A stretch of 64,000 nucleotides of DNA from NCBI RefSeq assembly GCF_042885655.1, contig NZ_JBHVRO010000007.1:62001-126000 (forward strand). Reading direction: 5' to 3'. The stretch comes from Psychrobacillus sp042885655 (GTDB lineage Bacteria > Bacillota > Bacilli > Bacillales_A > Planococcaceae). Positions 25,457 to 34,226 of the stretch are shown here, in pieces. Numbering within the stretch: the first letter of the stretch is position 1; each line of letters starts with the position of its first letter. The notes below the pieces were generated by a model. The model was not told the DNA's origin. It saw only the letters and a list, made by a program, of their open reading frames with translations, and did not search any database. The position numbers were made by a program, and so were the translations under genes.

Positions 25457-26572
25457 TCAGATTTTTCGATATTTCTTTAAAGCCAATATATTTAGCACAA
25501 TAAAAATAAAGGCGAACCCTAATAATACAAAGAGGTCGTTTCTAATACTTTCTAGTCCCAATCCTTTATACATAACGTCCACTAACGCATTTCCACCATA
25601 GTACATTGGCATGCACTTAGCAATAATTTGCATCCAGGTTGGCATCCCTTCAATTGGAAGAATACCTGCGAAAAAGACTTGTGGAACAATCGCAATCGGA
25701 ATAAACTGCATCATTTGAAACTCTGAGTTCGCAAATGCGGATAATAAAATACCAAGCAACAATGCAACAAGTGCTAAAGACAAATTAATTAACACGACAT
25801 TCCAAAGAGAACCAACGAGCATAATATTTAAAACCTTAACCGAATATAATACAACGATCAATGTTTGGACAATAGCGAATAATCCATATCCAATTAAATA
25901 GCCAAATACAATATCCCGTCGTTGAATAGGTGTTGCCATTAATCGCTCTAATGTACCGGTAGTTCGTTCTCGTAATAATCCAATTCCTGAAATGAGAAAG
26001 ACGAAGAAAAATACAAAGAATCCAACCAAAATAGGGCTTAGTTGATCAAAAAACGTTGTCTCGTCACTTCCATAAATATAAGAAGTATCTACTTCGGGAG
26101 TGTTTAATTGATCTAATCTTGCTGGAACATTTGGAAGTTTACTTTGAATATCTTGGATGAATTTGTTCAAATTATTAGACTTTGTTTTTGCGTTTTCAAT
26201 CGAAATTGCCTGAGTTATTTTTATTTGTAATAACTTTGAAGTGGAGGGGTGATCATTAGTAAGGGTTAAATGGATTGAATCTCCTTCAATTTGAAGCAGT
26301 CCATCTAGGTTATCGTTCAATATTACTTGGTTTGTGTTTATCAGTTCATCATATAAGACAACTTCAATATCTTTCTCTTTTATTTGTTCTATTAAAGATT
26401 TTTCCACGCCATGTACACCTAATTTAGGAGAGGATGAATCGGCAGAAAGCAAATAGTGTAGCAAAGTTAATATGACTAAAGGAGCAACCATCATTAAAGC
26501 GAGTGTTCGTTTATCTCTTATCATTTGGATACAAATTCGTTTAACTAATGCGATTGTTCTCATCTTTTTCAC
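25457..26572 (-). CDS. ABC-2-type exporter permease
   Basis: 371 residues: one membrane span near residues 20-40, a soluble outer domain (about 45-175), then five spans. The ABC-2 signature LLRERTTGTLERLMATPIQR is present, followed by the usual GYLIGYG. It starts inside the end of the ATPase gene (32-bp overlap) and is followed by tetR 12 bp later. Probable role: export of a drug or lipid-like compound. Confidence 0.9.
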   Translation of the reverse strand: MKKMRTIALVKRICIQMIRDKRTLALMMVAPLVILTLLHYLLSADSSSPKLGVHGVEKSLIEQIKEKDIEVVLYDELINTNQVILNDNLDGLLQIEGDSIHLTLTNDHPSTSKLLQIKITQAISIENAKTKSNNLNKFIQDIQSKLPNVPARLDQLNTPEVDTSYIYGSDETTFFDQLSPILVGFFVFFFVFLISGIGLLRERTTGTLERLMATPIQRRDIVFGYLIGYGLFAIVQTLIVVLYSVKVLNIMLVGSLWNVVLINLSLALVALLLGILLSAFANSEFQMMQFIPIAIVPQVFFAGILPIEGMPTWMQIIAKCMPMYYGGNALVDVMYKGLGLESIRNDLFVLLGFAFIFIVLNILALKKYRKI

Positions 26573-27281
26573 CTCCAGCTCTCAAAAATACTTCCTCTAG
26601 ACTATCAATTTCGTAATGGTTTTTTAGCTCTAACGGTGAACCACTCGATATTACTTCGCCGTCTCGAACCATAGCAAGTTGATCGCATTTTTCTGCTTCG
26701 TCCATCACATGAGTCGTTATTAATATTGTTTTTCCTTCAGTTTTAAGTCGTTTTATTTCTGCCCAAATAGACTTTCGTAGTTCTGGGTCAATTCCAACAG
26801 TTGGCTCATCTAAAATTAATATTTGCGGGTCATGTAATAGTGCAATTGCAAGGGATAGTCTTCTTTTCATTCCTCCTGAATAGTTTTGCACTTTTTTGGT
26901 TAGATGGGGAGTTAGGCTAACTAAATTGGCAGCGTAAGCAATCCGCTTTATTTGCACATCTTTATTCAATTTGTAAAGCGATGCAAAAAAAGCAAGATTT
27001 TCTTGACCAGTTAAATCATTGTATAAAGCATCTGCCTGGGCCATATAACCAATATTCTTTAGCAGATTCAAATTAGGAACTTTTTTATTTAGTACGTGTA
27101 CTTGGCCAATAGATGGTTGGTCCATACCTACAATAATTTTTACTAACGTAGTTTTACCAGAACCTGATGGACCGATTAATCCGAATATCTGTCCAGAGTT
27201 AACTGAAATACTTATGTTATTTAAGACTGACTTTTTTCCGAAACTTTTACTAACTCGATCTAATACAATGGTTGAAGTCAT
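26541..27281 (-). CDS. ABC exporter ATP-binding protein
   Basis: 246 residues, DrrA/CcmA type. Walker A GPSGSGKTT, signature YSGGMKRR, Walker B ILILDEPTVGIDP and the histidine in ITTHVMDEAEKCD are complete. The ATG at 27281 lies about 7 bases after AAAGGAGG; the TTG at 27287 is too close to it. First gene of the exporter-tetR operon. Confidence 0.92.
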   Translation of the reverse strand: MTSTIVLDRVSKSFGKKSVLNNISISVNSGQIFGLIGPSGSGKTTLVKIIVGMDQPSIGQVHVLNKKVPNLNLLKNIGYMAQADALYNDLTGQENLAFFASLYKLNKDVQIKRIAYAANLVSLTPHLTKKVQNYSGGMKRRLSLAIALLHDPQILILDEPTVGIDPELRKSIWAEIKRLKTEGKTILITTHVMDEAEKCDQLAMVRDGEVISSGSPLELKNHYEIDSLEEVFLRAGGEKDENNRIS

Positions 27282-27305
27282 TTGCAATCCTCCTTTAATT
27301 ATAGA

Positions 27306-27357
27306 AGTGAGTAATCACTCATTATCATCATTATATGCTTAATAAAACCGAGGTCAA
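27306..27357 (-). promoter_or_regulatory. Exporter operon promoter with TetR-type operator
   Basis: Minus strand: TTGACC, 16 bases, TATAAT (27330-27335), followed by the palindrome ATGAGTGATTACTCACT (27306-27322). TGAGTGA-TT-ACTCA sites are typical for TetR repressors of Bacillales efflux operons. Confidence 0.8.
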
Positions 27358-27447
27358 TACAATCTTGAAAAATATTATAATGTCGAATGAAGGGAGAATG
27401 GATAGTTATATGCACTTAGATTTGTATAAATAATCTAATTAATGTAA

Positions 27448-28545
27448 ATGATTGCAAGGGAGGTGTTTCCTATAAAAAACTTATTTTCTGTACTAGTATC
27501 AGTTGTTTCGGTCTTATTTTTTTCAAATATTCAAGTGAATGAACCTTTTAGTGAAAAGTTTCACGGGAAACAATTTTCGACATTTCATATGGATTATAAA
27601 GAGGAGATTATAGAGATTGGTATGATTGGAGATATTTTATTACATTATCCATTGTACAATTACGAAAGCTTTCTACCATCTTTTGAACCGATAAGAGGGG
27701 AACTAGAATCATTAGATATTTTATTGGCTAATCAAGAATCTATACCGGCAGGCGCCGAATTTGGATTCTCTGGATATCCTAATTTCTCAAGTCCTGCTCA
27801 TATTATTGGAGATTTAAAAACGGTTGGAGTCGATATAATCTCAATGGCAAATAATCATACACTTGACCAGAAAGAAGAAGGTGTTTTATCGGCTATAAAT
27901 CATATGAAAGAATACGATATTCCTTATATTGGGGCATATGAATCGTGGGAAGATCAAAAAACTGATCGTATATTACAAATAAAAGATATTAGTTTTGGAT
28001 TTCTTGGTTATACATATGGAATGAATGGCTATTCTACTCCAAGTGGAAAAGAGTACTTGGTAAATCAAATAGATGCTAAAAAGATTTCGCAGGATATTCG
28101 AGCATTAAAACAAAAAGTTGATTTCGTTATTGTGAGTATACATTGGGGTAGTGAATATGAACTTGAACCGAATGAAGAACAAAAACAATTAGCGATAACG
28201 ATGGCGGATGCAGGGGCTGATATTATTTTTGGACATCATCCACACGTTATTCAAAAGTATGAAATGCTTACTACAAGCAGTGGACACGAAACACATGTGT
28301 TTTATTCATTAGGAAACTTTTTTTCTGCGCAGAGTTTTGGTTATACGAATGTAGGAGGTATAGCGAAAGTAGCCATCTTGAAAAAGAAGGTAAATGATAA
28401 TCAAGTAATCTTGAGTGTGCAACCTTCTTTTTTTGCGACTGCTGTTGTACAAGGTGATCCTTTCAGTGTTTATCCACTTCAGGAAGTTGAGTCTCAAATT
28501 GGTCTAAGTGATCAGTGGGTGCTAACGCATGTATTTGTTGAATGA
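27448..28545 (+). CDS. CapA-family (poly-gamma-glutamate capsule) metallophosphatase-like protein
   Basis: 365 residues: an N-terminal signal-anchor (about residues 9-28), then a CapA/PGA_cap domain. Metallophosphoesterase-like motifs occur in order: MIGDILLH, ANQESI, MANNHTLDQ, SIHWGSEYE, GHHPHV. CapA/PgsA proteins take part in polyglutamate export, but the family has many other members and no capB/capC is near. Start uncertain: AAGGGAGGTG lies inside the frame (27456-27465), so translation may begin a few codons later at a non-ATG codon. Confidence 0.8.
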   Translation: MIAREVFPIKNLFSVLVSVVSVLFFSNIQVNEPFSEKFHGKQFSTFHMDYKEEIIEIGMIGDILLHYPLYNYESFLPSFEPIRGELESLDILLANQESIPAGAEFGFSGYPNFSSPAHIIGDLKTVGVDIISMANNHTLDQKEEGVLSAINHMKEYDIPYIGAYESWEDQKTDRILQIKDISFGFLGYTYGMNGYSTPSGKEYLVNQIDAKKISQDIRALKQKVDFVIVSIHWGSEYELEPNEEQKQLAITMADAGADIIFGHHPHVIQKYEMLTTSSGHETHVFYSLGNFFSAQSFGYTNVGGIAKVAILKKKVNDNQVILSVQPSFFATAVVQGDPFSVYPLQEVESQIGLSDQWVLTHVFVE

Positions 28546-28662
28546 TATAAAACTATTTACTTTAATGTTATATATTTTAATGTTAAAATATATTCGTAAT
28601 TAAAATTGTTAAGTTACAAGGAAAAATTGCTACTATTACTAGTAGTAAGTGAGGAGATTATT

Positions 28663-29466
28663 ATGGGTCGAGTACAAGATAAGGTAGCTTTAGTTACAGG
28701 TGGTGCATCAGGTATTGGATTATCAGCAGCTACATTATTAGCTAAAGAAGGCGCAAAAGTTGTCATTGCTGATTATAATGTTGAAGGTGCAAAAGCAGCA
28801 GCGGAAAACATTAAAAGCTTAGGCGGCGAAGCTGTTAGTGTGTTTTTAGACGCATCTAAAGAAGACTCTATTAAAGAAGCAGTTGAATTTGCTGTCGATT
28901 ATTATGGTTCTCTAACTGTTTTATATAACAATGTTGGTTTAACAAATCTTCAAAAAGATTTAGACGTTGTGAATATTGATTTAGATGAATGGGATAGATT
29001 GATGAACGTAAATACGAAAAGTGTTTTATTAGGAAGTCGTTTTGCTGTCCCTCATATGATTAAAGCTGGGGGAGGTTCTATTATAAATACAGCTTCCATG
29101 GCTGCTTTTGCATCGGACACAGTGCGTTCTGCTTATGGAGCATCTAAAGCTGCGGTTGTTCAGTTGACAAAATATATAGCTACCCAATATGGTAAAGATA
29201 ATATTCGTTGTAATGGAGTTGCACCTGGCCTTATTTTAACGCCAGCAGCTAAAAATAATTTACCTCCAGCTCTATTAGACATTTTCGCAAAATATAATGC
29301 TCTTCCATACCATGGTGAAGCAGATGATATTGGAAACACAGTGTTGTTTTTAGCTTCAGATGAATCTAAATTCATTACGGGGCAAACAATTCAAGTGGAG
29401 GGTGGCCATTATCTTGCCAACCCAACGGTCCCGGACTTCAAAGAACTAATGAAAAAATCACAATAA
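28663..29466 (+). CDS. Short-chain dehydrogenase/reductase
   Basis: 267 residues, classical SDR. The nucleotide motif TGGASGIG near residue 13, NNVG in place of NNAG, an active-site Ser in NTASMA and the YGASK catalytic motif are present. An acidic residue after the second strand (IADYN) suggests NAD preference. ATG 28663 follows GAGGAG by 7 bases; the longer frame from 28606 is rejected. Monocistronic with a terminator. Substrate unknown. Confidence 0.88.
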   Translation: MGRVQDKVALVTGGASGIGLSAATLLAKEGAKVVIADYNVEGAKAAAENIKSLGGEAVSVFLDASKEDSIKEAVEFAVDYYGSLTVLYNNVGLTNLQKDLDVVNIDLDEWDRLMNVNTKSVLLGSRFAVPHMIKAGGGSIINTASMAAFASDTVRSAYGASKAAVVQLTKYIATQYGKDNIRCNGVAPGLILTPAAKNNLPPALLDIFAKYNALPYHGEADDIGNTVLFLASDESKFITGQTIQVEGGHYLANPTVPDFKELMKKSQ

Positions 29467-29477
29467 GCTTAAAAAAG

Positions 29478-29516
29478 TCCTTCGACTTGATTTATTTCAT
29501 GTCGAAGTTTTTTTTA
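29478..29516 (+). terminator. Terminator after the SDR gene
   Basis: CTTCGAC / GTCGAAG stem with a T run of eight. Confidence 0.88.
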
Positions 29517-29517
29517 A

Positions 29518-29800
29518 TAGATAAGAATGTATATGCATCATCGTCTTAGAAACCAGTGTTCATAGTAATTGAAAGAATTAAATAATACCGGGATATACGT
29601 TTCAGGTGGACGCTTTCCGCGGGGTGAGCGATTAGCCATCACCGTCCGCTACGCGTTCGTTTGTGATGTCTAATCTGTCTCACAGAGGAACAAAGGCTAA
29701 AAGCGCCACATCTTGTGGCAACGCCTTCGTGACCAACATCCTGTTGGCCTCCGCCTGGAGTCGCCACCTTTCACTTCAATCTATTGTGAGTAGTAACTAA
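29518..29800 (+). repeat. Family A repeat, copy A5, carrying an inserted module
   Basis: Standard left flank and core, inner stem GATTAGCCATCAC / GTGATGTCTAATC: the fourth base pair is T-A where other copies have G-C, with both sides changed. Between the inner stem and the closing GGAGTCGCCACC sits an extra block (about 29685-29755) holding GCGCCACATCTTGTGGC, AACGCCTTCGTGACC and CCAACATCCTGTTGG, which recurs in repeat C at 42.2 kb. Confidence 0.85.
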
Positions 29801-29972
29801 GCCCGTTTTCGGTAAGAGGATAGAATTATTTTAAGTAAACATAATGATTATGCAATCATGTAATCATTGTTGAATAAGTGATTCTATTACTTTTAAAATT
29901 GGTTAAATTTTGTACATGTAGATAAAATGTAGTTCTTAAACTAACGATCATAGGATTTAAATGGTCATCTAG

Positions 29973-30448
29973 ACTTAGAGAAAAATAGGAAGTGTCAATT
30001 AATAAAGTAGGGAAGTCGCGGACGAAATTGTATCTTCGTCCGCTTTTAAAAGAATAGGAAAGTATCTTATCTCTCATTATTCAAAACAAATGCTTCATGT
30101 TTTTACATATTTCAAGAGGGAGACGGACAAATATTCGCCACAAGATGATCGGAACTGAGGAGTTGGAAGTGACGTAGTCACTTCCAACTCCTCAAAATCC
30201 ACCTGTCAGGCTGATGCTCTCGCGTACATGATCCGGTTGACGCTTGTCCTAATGCNNNNNNNNNNGTAGATACACATGTAAAACGTTTGCGTGAGAAGTT
30301 AAATAGAGTTTTGGCTTCTTGCTGTGAGTTTCTTCATCTGTGGCTTGTCTACTAGTGGATTGGTAATAGTGTAGCAAATGTTTCGTCCAAAGCACTTAGG
30401 AAATAGTGAAGAACAAAACGCTCTTAAAAGGCGCTTTAGTTTTTCTTA
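29973..30448 (+). repeat. Family B repeat, copy B3, interrupted by assembly gap
   Basis: Left hairpin GCGGACGAA / TTCGTCCGC, central hairpin GAGGAGTTGGAAGTG (30157-30171) / CACTTCCAACTCCTC (30179-30193), right outer arm and the TTTTTCTTA end are recognisable. About 155 bases that belong to no other copy, including ten N, are lodged between the central hairpin and the right outer arm (about 30203-30357). The TTA at its end is the complement of the LysR gene stop codon. Confidence 0.85.
30203..30357. other. Assembly gap with foreign flanks
   Basis: Ten N at 30256-30265. The left 53 bases are GC-richer than the neighbourhood. The right side reads, in frame from 30266, VDTHVKRLREKLNR, which matches the end of the winged helix of OmpR-type response regulators, without the rest of such a gene. 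Together this looks like a scaffold join inside a repeat rather than real adjacency. Confidence 0.8.
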
Positions 30449-31330
30449 ATCTTTATTCATTAGGACTTCTTTAAATGCTAAAACATGTCTTTTCGTTTCC
30501 ATGATTGGAGCGCATACATATGAAAACATCCGTTTAAAATGTAGATCGTTAAGGGGGAGAATAGCCAAATGTTGTTGTTTAACTTCTTTATAAATTGTAT
30601 GAATTGATAAAAGAGACAGACCTTTCTCGCTAAGGGTTACTAGTTCTTTAATTCCTTGATTGCTATTAATTGTGGCTATGGATTCTGCCTTCAATCCGTT
30701 GGAACGTATCACATGGTTTAAGTATTCTCGTGTTCCAGAGCCTTCCTCCCTCATAAACCACGTTTGATTTTGAAGATCATCGATAGTAAGCGACTTTTTG
30801 GAAGCTAGAGGGTGATGAGAAGAGCTAACGATAAATAGTTCATCTTCCATGAAAGCTTTTACTTGCAGTTCCTTATCATTTGTTTGGCCTTCTATTAAAC
30901 CAATATCAACTTTAAATAATCGAACAGATTGAACAATGTCATCCGTATTCCCGATGAATATCTCAAGTTCAAGATTTGGATGCTTTTCATGCAGCTCGAT
31001 AATTAAAGATGGAAGAATGTATTCTCCTATTGTAAAACTAGCACCAATGATTAACTTTCCTCTTATTTCATGTTGATGTTCTAGTATATCCTTTTGTGTT
31101 TGCTCGTACATAGAAAGTATTTGTTTAGCACGTTCATATAAGATTTCTCCTGAAGGAGTAATCTTTAATAGCTTGGGGGACCTTATGAATAGTTCTGTTT
31201 GAAATTCCGCTTCTAGATTTTTAACATGAACACTAACGCTAGGTTGAGAAATATGGAGGATTGTTGCAGCCTTTGTAAAGTTTTTTACTTCTACAAGTGT
31301 CACAAAAGTTTTTAATGCATCATAGTACAT
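30446..31330 (-). CDS. LysR-family regulator
   Basis: 294 residues. N-terminal helix-turn-helix (FTKAATILHISQPSVSVHVK) and a C-terminal substrate-binding fold. I start at 31330 (MYYDALKTFVTL), the usual beginning of LysR proteins; the longer frame adds 13 residues upstream of AAAGGGTG. It is divergent from a YeiH-type carrier gene, a pairing known from other bacteria, so it likely controls that gene. Its TAA stop overlaps the end of repeat B3. Confidence 0.9.
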   Translation of the reverse strand: MYYDALKTFVTLVEVKNFTKAATILHISQPSVSVHVKNLEAEFQTELFIRSPKLLKITPSGEILYERAKQILSMYEQTQKDILEHQHEIRGKLIIGASFTIGEYILPSLIIELHEKHPNLELEIFIGNTDDIVQSVRLFKVDIGLIEGQTNDKELQVKAFMEDELFIVSSSHHPLASKKSLTIDDLQNQTWFMREEGSGTREYLNHVIRSNGLKAESIATINSNQGIKELVTLSEKGLSLLSIHTIYKEVKQQHLAILPLNDLHFKRMFSYVCAPIMETKRHVLAFKEVLMNKD

Positions 31331-31343
31331 CTCTTCACACCCT

Positions 31344-31362
31344 TTATTAATAATATTAATAA
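31344..31362. promoter_or_regulatory. Near-palindrome in LysR / YeiH intergenic region
   Basis: TTATTAATAATATTAATAA is almost its own complement and contains the ATTAAT-N3-ATTAAT form of LysR boxes. Region is AT-rich overall, so chance is not excluded. Confidence 0.5.
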
Positions 31363-31442
31363 TAACCATTATATATATGTATTTTACTAATAATTAAAGT
31401 AGACGTATAGTGAACTTACAAATGGAGGAGGCGGGTAATAAG

Positions 31443-32444
31443 ATGAAAAAAGATATACATTTCTTTTACGGAATTGGGATTACTTTAATCATCGCTTTGT
31501 TGGCAAAAGTATTAGCTGGAATTCCATTTCTAGCAATAATGGGGCAATTAGTAATTGCCATTATTTTAGGAATGATTTGGAGTGCGACAATCGGTGTGCC
31601 GGCACAACTTCAACAAGGGGTAACATTTTCAAGTAAGAAATTATTACGCCTAGGAATTATATTATTAGGTATGAGATTGAATTTAGCAGATATTTATGAT
31701 GCTGGGTTAAGTGTTTTTTTTATTTCACTTATTAATATCCTTTTTGCCATTTTCGCTGTGTATGGCTTGACCCGTATGTTCGGTGTAGAAAAGAAACTAG
31801 GTATTTTAACAGCTTGCGGTACAGCTATTTGTGGAGCGGCAGCAGTAGTAGCAATTGCACCACAAATAAAAGCAAACGATGATGAAACGGCCATAGGAGT
31901 TGCTACAATTGCTATACTTGGTACGTTGTTTACGTTAGTATATACTTTTATTTATCCTATCTTAAATTTAACTGCTAAAGGATACGGAGTTTTTGCTGGA
32001 GGAACCCTTCACGAAATTGCTCATGTAATTGCAGCAGCAGCTCCAGGCGGAAGTGAAGCGGTAGATTTAGCTGTTATTGTAAAGCTTACACGTGTTGCGT
32101 TGTTAGTGCCAATTGCTTTAGTAATAGGATTTATCATGCAAAGAGGGGAAAAGAACGGAGAGAAAAGTAAGTTTTCGATGTCTAGTATTCCTTGGTTCAT
32201 TATTGGATTTCTCGTGATGAGTGGTATTCATACAATTGGAATTTTCCCAGAATCATTTGCAAGTTTTCTAGTCTTAATAGCTTATCTGCTTATTGCTATG
32301 GCAATGGCGGGATTAGGATTAAATATAGACATCAAAACATTTAGAAGGTTAGGTGTGAAGCCTTTTGTAGCTGGTCTCATTGGTTCTGTATTTTTATCCA
32401 TCCTAGGTTATGTTCTTGTTTTTGTTTTTCATTTGAGTGTTTAA
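31443..32444 (+). CDS. YeiH/PF03601-family putative sulfate exporter
   Basis: 333 residues with about 9-10 membrane spans. Conserved features: RLGIILLGMRLNL, the TACGTAICGAAAVVAIAPQI core, GGTLHEIAHVIAAA and AMAGLGLNIDIKTF. The family is annotated as sulfate exporters, though other small anions or sulfonates are possible. ATG at 31443; GGAGGAG lies 12 bases upstream, rather far, so an earlier GTG (31410) cannot be fully excluded. Divergent LysR gene is the likely regulator. Confidence 0.88.
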   Translation: MKKDIHFFYGIGITLIIALLAKVLAGIPFLAIMGQLVIAIILGMIWSATIGVPAQLQQGVTFSSKKLLRLGIILLGMRLNLADIYDAGLSVFFISLINILFAIFAVYGLTRMFGVEKKLGILTACGTAICGAAAVVAIAPQIKANDDETAIGVATIAILGTLFTLVYTFIYPILNLTAKGYGVFAGGTLHEIAHVIAAAAPGGSEAVDLAVIVKLTRVALLVPIALVIGFIMQRGEKNGEKSKFSMSSIPWFIIGFLVMSGIHTIGIFPESFASFLVLIAYLLIAMAMAGLGLNIDIKTFRRLGVKPFVAGLIGSVFLSILGYVLVFVFHLSV

Positions 32445-32462
32445 TGATTAGAAGGAGGCGCT

Positions 32463-33068
32463 ATGAAAGAACAAGATCAGGATCGTTTTCTTCGTGTTAA
32501 AACAGAGGGAATTAGAGAATGGCAGCACCAGTCTGCTCATTATAATCGTTACGAAGCAACCCCTTATATAGCTTTAAAAGCACTTTTTGATGATTATGCA
32601 TGTAATTCGAATGATAAATTTGTTGATTTCGGTAGCGGCAAAGGTAGATTCCCATTTTATATTCATCATCATTTTCATGTATCCGTAACAGGGGTTGAAA
32701 TGAGTGGTCAACTATATCAAGAGGCGATGGAAAACTTAATAAAATATTTGGAGCGAGCAAAGCATTCAAGAGCTTCCATTCAATTTGAACGTATCCTTGC
32801 ACAGGAGTATGAAGTGGATTATAGAGAAAATCGTTTTTATTTTTTCAATCCATTTTCCATTCAAATCTTTCAAAAGGTTATAAGTAACATTATTCTATCT
32901 GTTGAAAGTCATCCACGTTCAGTTGATATTATCCTGTATTATCCTACTTCAGATTATATTCAGTTTCTTGAGTTAAATACTGCTTTTGAGTTGTTAAAAG
33001 AAGTGAAAGTGCCAGAATTATATGACCAAAATAGCAATGAACGATTTATGATATTTCGTTATGAATAA
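32463..33068 (+). CDS. Class I SAM-dependent methyltransferase
   Basis: 201 residues. Motif I is FVDFGSGKGRFPF (about residues 57-69), followed by GVEMSG, which holds the acidic residue for the SAM ribose. The usual post-II motif region is FYFFNPFS. AGAAGGAGG ribosome site, 18 bp after the YeiH-type gene, so they may be cotranscribed. Substrate unknown. Confidence 0.85.
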   Translation: MKEQDQDRFLRVKTEGIREWQHQSAHYNRYEATPYIALKALFDDYACNSNDKFVDFGSGKGRFPFYIHHHFHVSVTGVEMSGQLYQEAMENLIKYLERAKHSRASIQFERILAQEYEVDYRENRFYFFNPFSIQIFQKVISNIILSVESHPRSVDIILYYPTSDYIQFLELNTAFELLKEVKVPELYDQNSNERFMIFRYE

Positions 33069-33071
33069 ATT

Positions 33072-33113
33072 AAGACACCCTACAGTAGACGGTCACTGTA
33101 GGGTGTCTATTAT
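33072..33113 (+). terminator. Terminator after the methyltransferase gene
   Basis: AGACACCCTACAGT / ACTGTAGGGTGTCT perfect 14-bp stem, then ATTATTT. Confidence 0.92.
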
Positions 33114-33115
33114 TT

Positions 33116-33335
33116 AATGAAAGTATATGCATTATCGTACGAAACCAGTGTTCATAGTACTTTAAAGAATTAATAATACCGCGGATTTCCGTTTCAGGTG
33201 GACGCGTTCCGCGGGGTGAGCGATGAGCCATCACCGCCGCATTCGCGTCGTTGTGATTGCTCATCTGTCTCACTCATCCCGCCGGAGTCGCCACCTTTCA
33301 CTACAATCCATTAAGTGAGTAGTACATAACAAGTA
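33116..33335 (+). repeat. Family A repeat, copy A6
   Basis: Left flank GAAACCAGTGTTCATAGTAC, core GGTGGACGCGTTCCGCGGGG, inner stem GCGATGAGCCATCACC / TTGTGATTGCTCATC, then GGAGTCGCCACC and the CACTACAATCC right flank. Followed after about 40 bp by repeat B4. Confidence 0.9.
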
Positions 33336-33375
33336 GTTCTCAAACTAATGATCATAGCATTTAAATTTCATTGAG

Positions 33376-33691
33376 AATTAGAGAAAAATAGGAAGTATCG
33401 ATTAATAAAGTAGCGAAGTCGCGGACGAAATTGTATCTTCGTCCGCTTTTAAAAGTATAGGAAAGGATTACTTCTCTCATTATCCAAACCTAATGCACCT
33501 TGTATCTACAAATTACAAGAGGACGACGGACAAACATTCGCCACAAGATGACCGAAAAAATGGATCGTGAAATGACGCAGTCACTTCACGATCCATTACT
33601 CTAACGGTAATAGTGTAGTGGATGTTTTGTCCAAAGCACTCTGGAATTGGTGAGGACAGGATGCACTTAAAGGACGCTTGCGCTTTTCTTA
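33376..33691 (+). repeat. Family B repeat, copy B4
   Basis: Left flank AATTAGAGAAAAATAGG, left hairpin GCGGACGAA / TTCGTCCGC, central hairpin ATGGATCGTGAAATGA (33560-33575) / TCACTTCACGATCCAT (33581-33596), outer arms GGACAAACATTCGCCACA / TGTAGTGGATGTTTTGTCC, end GGACGCTTGCGCTTTTCTTA. The final TTA is the stop codon of the convergent gene. The left outer arm GCC and right arm GTGGAT differ from B2 in a partly compensatory way. Confidence 0.9.
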
Positions 33692-34165
33692 TAGGAATGT
33701 TTTGAGAAGCTCCTTATATTTCACATACCAAACTTTCCATGTATCTTCTCTAGAGGCCATTGTTCGTCCATCTAATAATGTTTCAATCACTTCTAGACAT
33801 ACATGCCATCCAGCAAGATCTTTTATTGTATGTTCTGTAAAGGATGAGAGAGTTTCAATAAAAACGAGACGACATCCATCAGAAACAGGAGATAATTCAA
33901 ATCTTACACTATCTTTACCCCATTCAAAAGCTAATACTTGCATAGGTTCAAAATCTAGAATCTTCATGTCAATGAAAGTTCCATCTTGCATATCAAACTT
34001 GATCAAGCCATCTTTTCGTAAATCAACAACTTGAAGTTCCGTGAACCATTGTTGTAGTAGCTCGTTATCAGTCAGCATCGACCAAACCTTCTCTACAGAA
34101 TGGTGAAAATGCCGTTCGTAATGTGCGGTGTAGATTTCATCCTCTTTTTGAATCGTTGCAATCAT
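33689..34165 (-). CDS. AHSA1/SRPBCC-family protein
   Basis: 158 residues, START-like fold (Aha1 C-terminal-type). The opening YERHFHHSVEKVWSMLTD, the middle GTFIDMKILDFEPMQVLAFEW and C-terminal GWHVCLEVIETLL are typical of small SRPBCC proteins that bind hydrophobic ligands. Start ATG 34165 follows AAGGAGGAATTGCTA; the frame continuing upstream overlaps the neighbouring gene and is rejected. Its TAA stop lies in the end of repeat B4. Follows the GTPase gene by about 60 bp. Confidence 0.85.
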   Translation of the reverse strand: MIATIQKEDEIYTAHYERHFHHSVEKVWSMLTDNELLQQWFTELQVVDLRKDGLIKFDMQDGTFIDMKILDFEPMQVLAFEWGKDSVRFELSPVSDGCRLVFIETLSSFTEHTIKDLAGWHVCLEVIETLLDGRTMASREDTWKVWYVKYKELLKTFL

Positions 34166-34226
34166 TAGCAATTCCTCCTTAGATTTGAAATATATTCTAG
34201 ACTGAATGAAAGTGTTTCCCATCAGT

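Noticed and set aside
30266..30340. Response regulator gene
   Set aside because: Only the last codons of a winged helix are present beside the N gap; no start or receiver domain.
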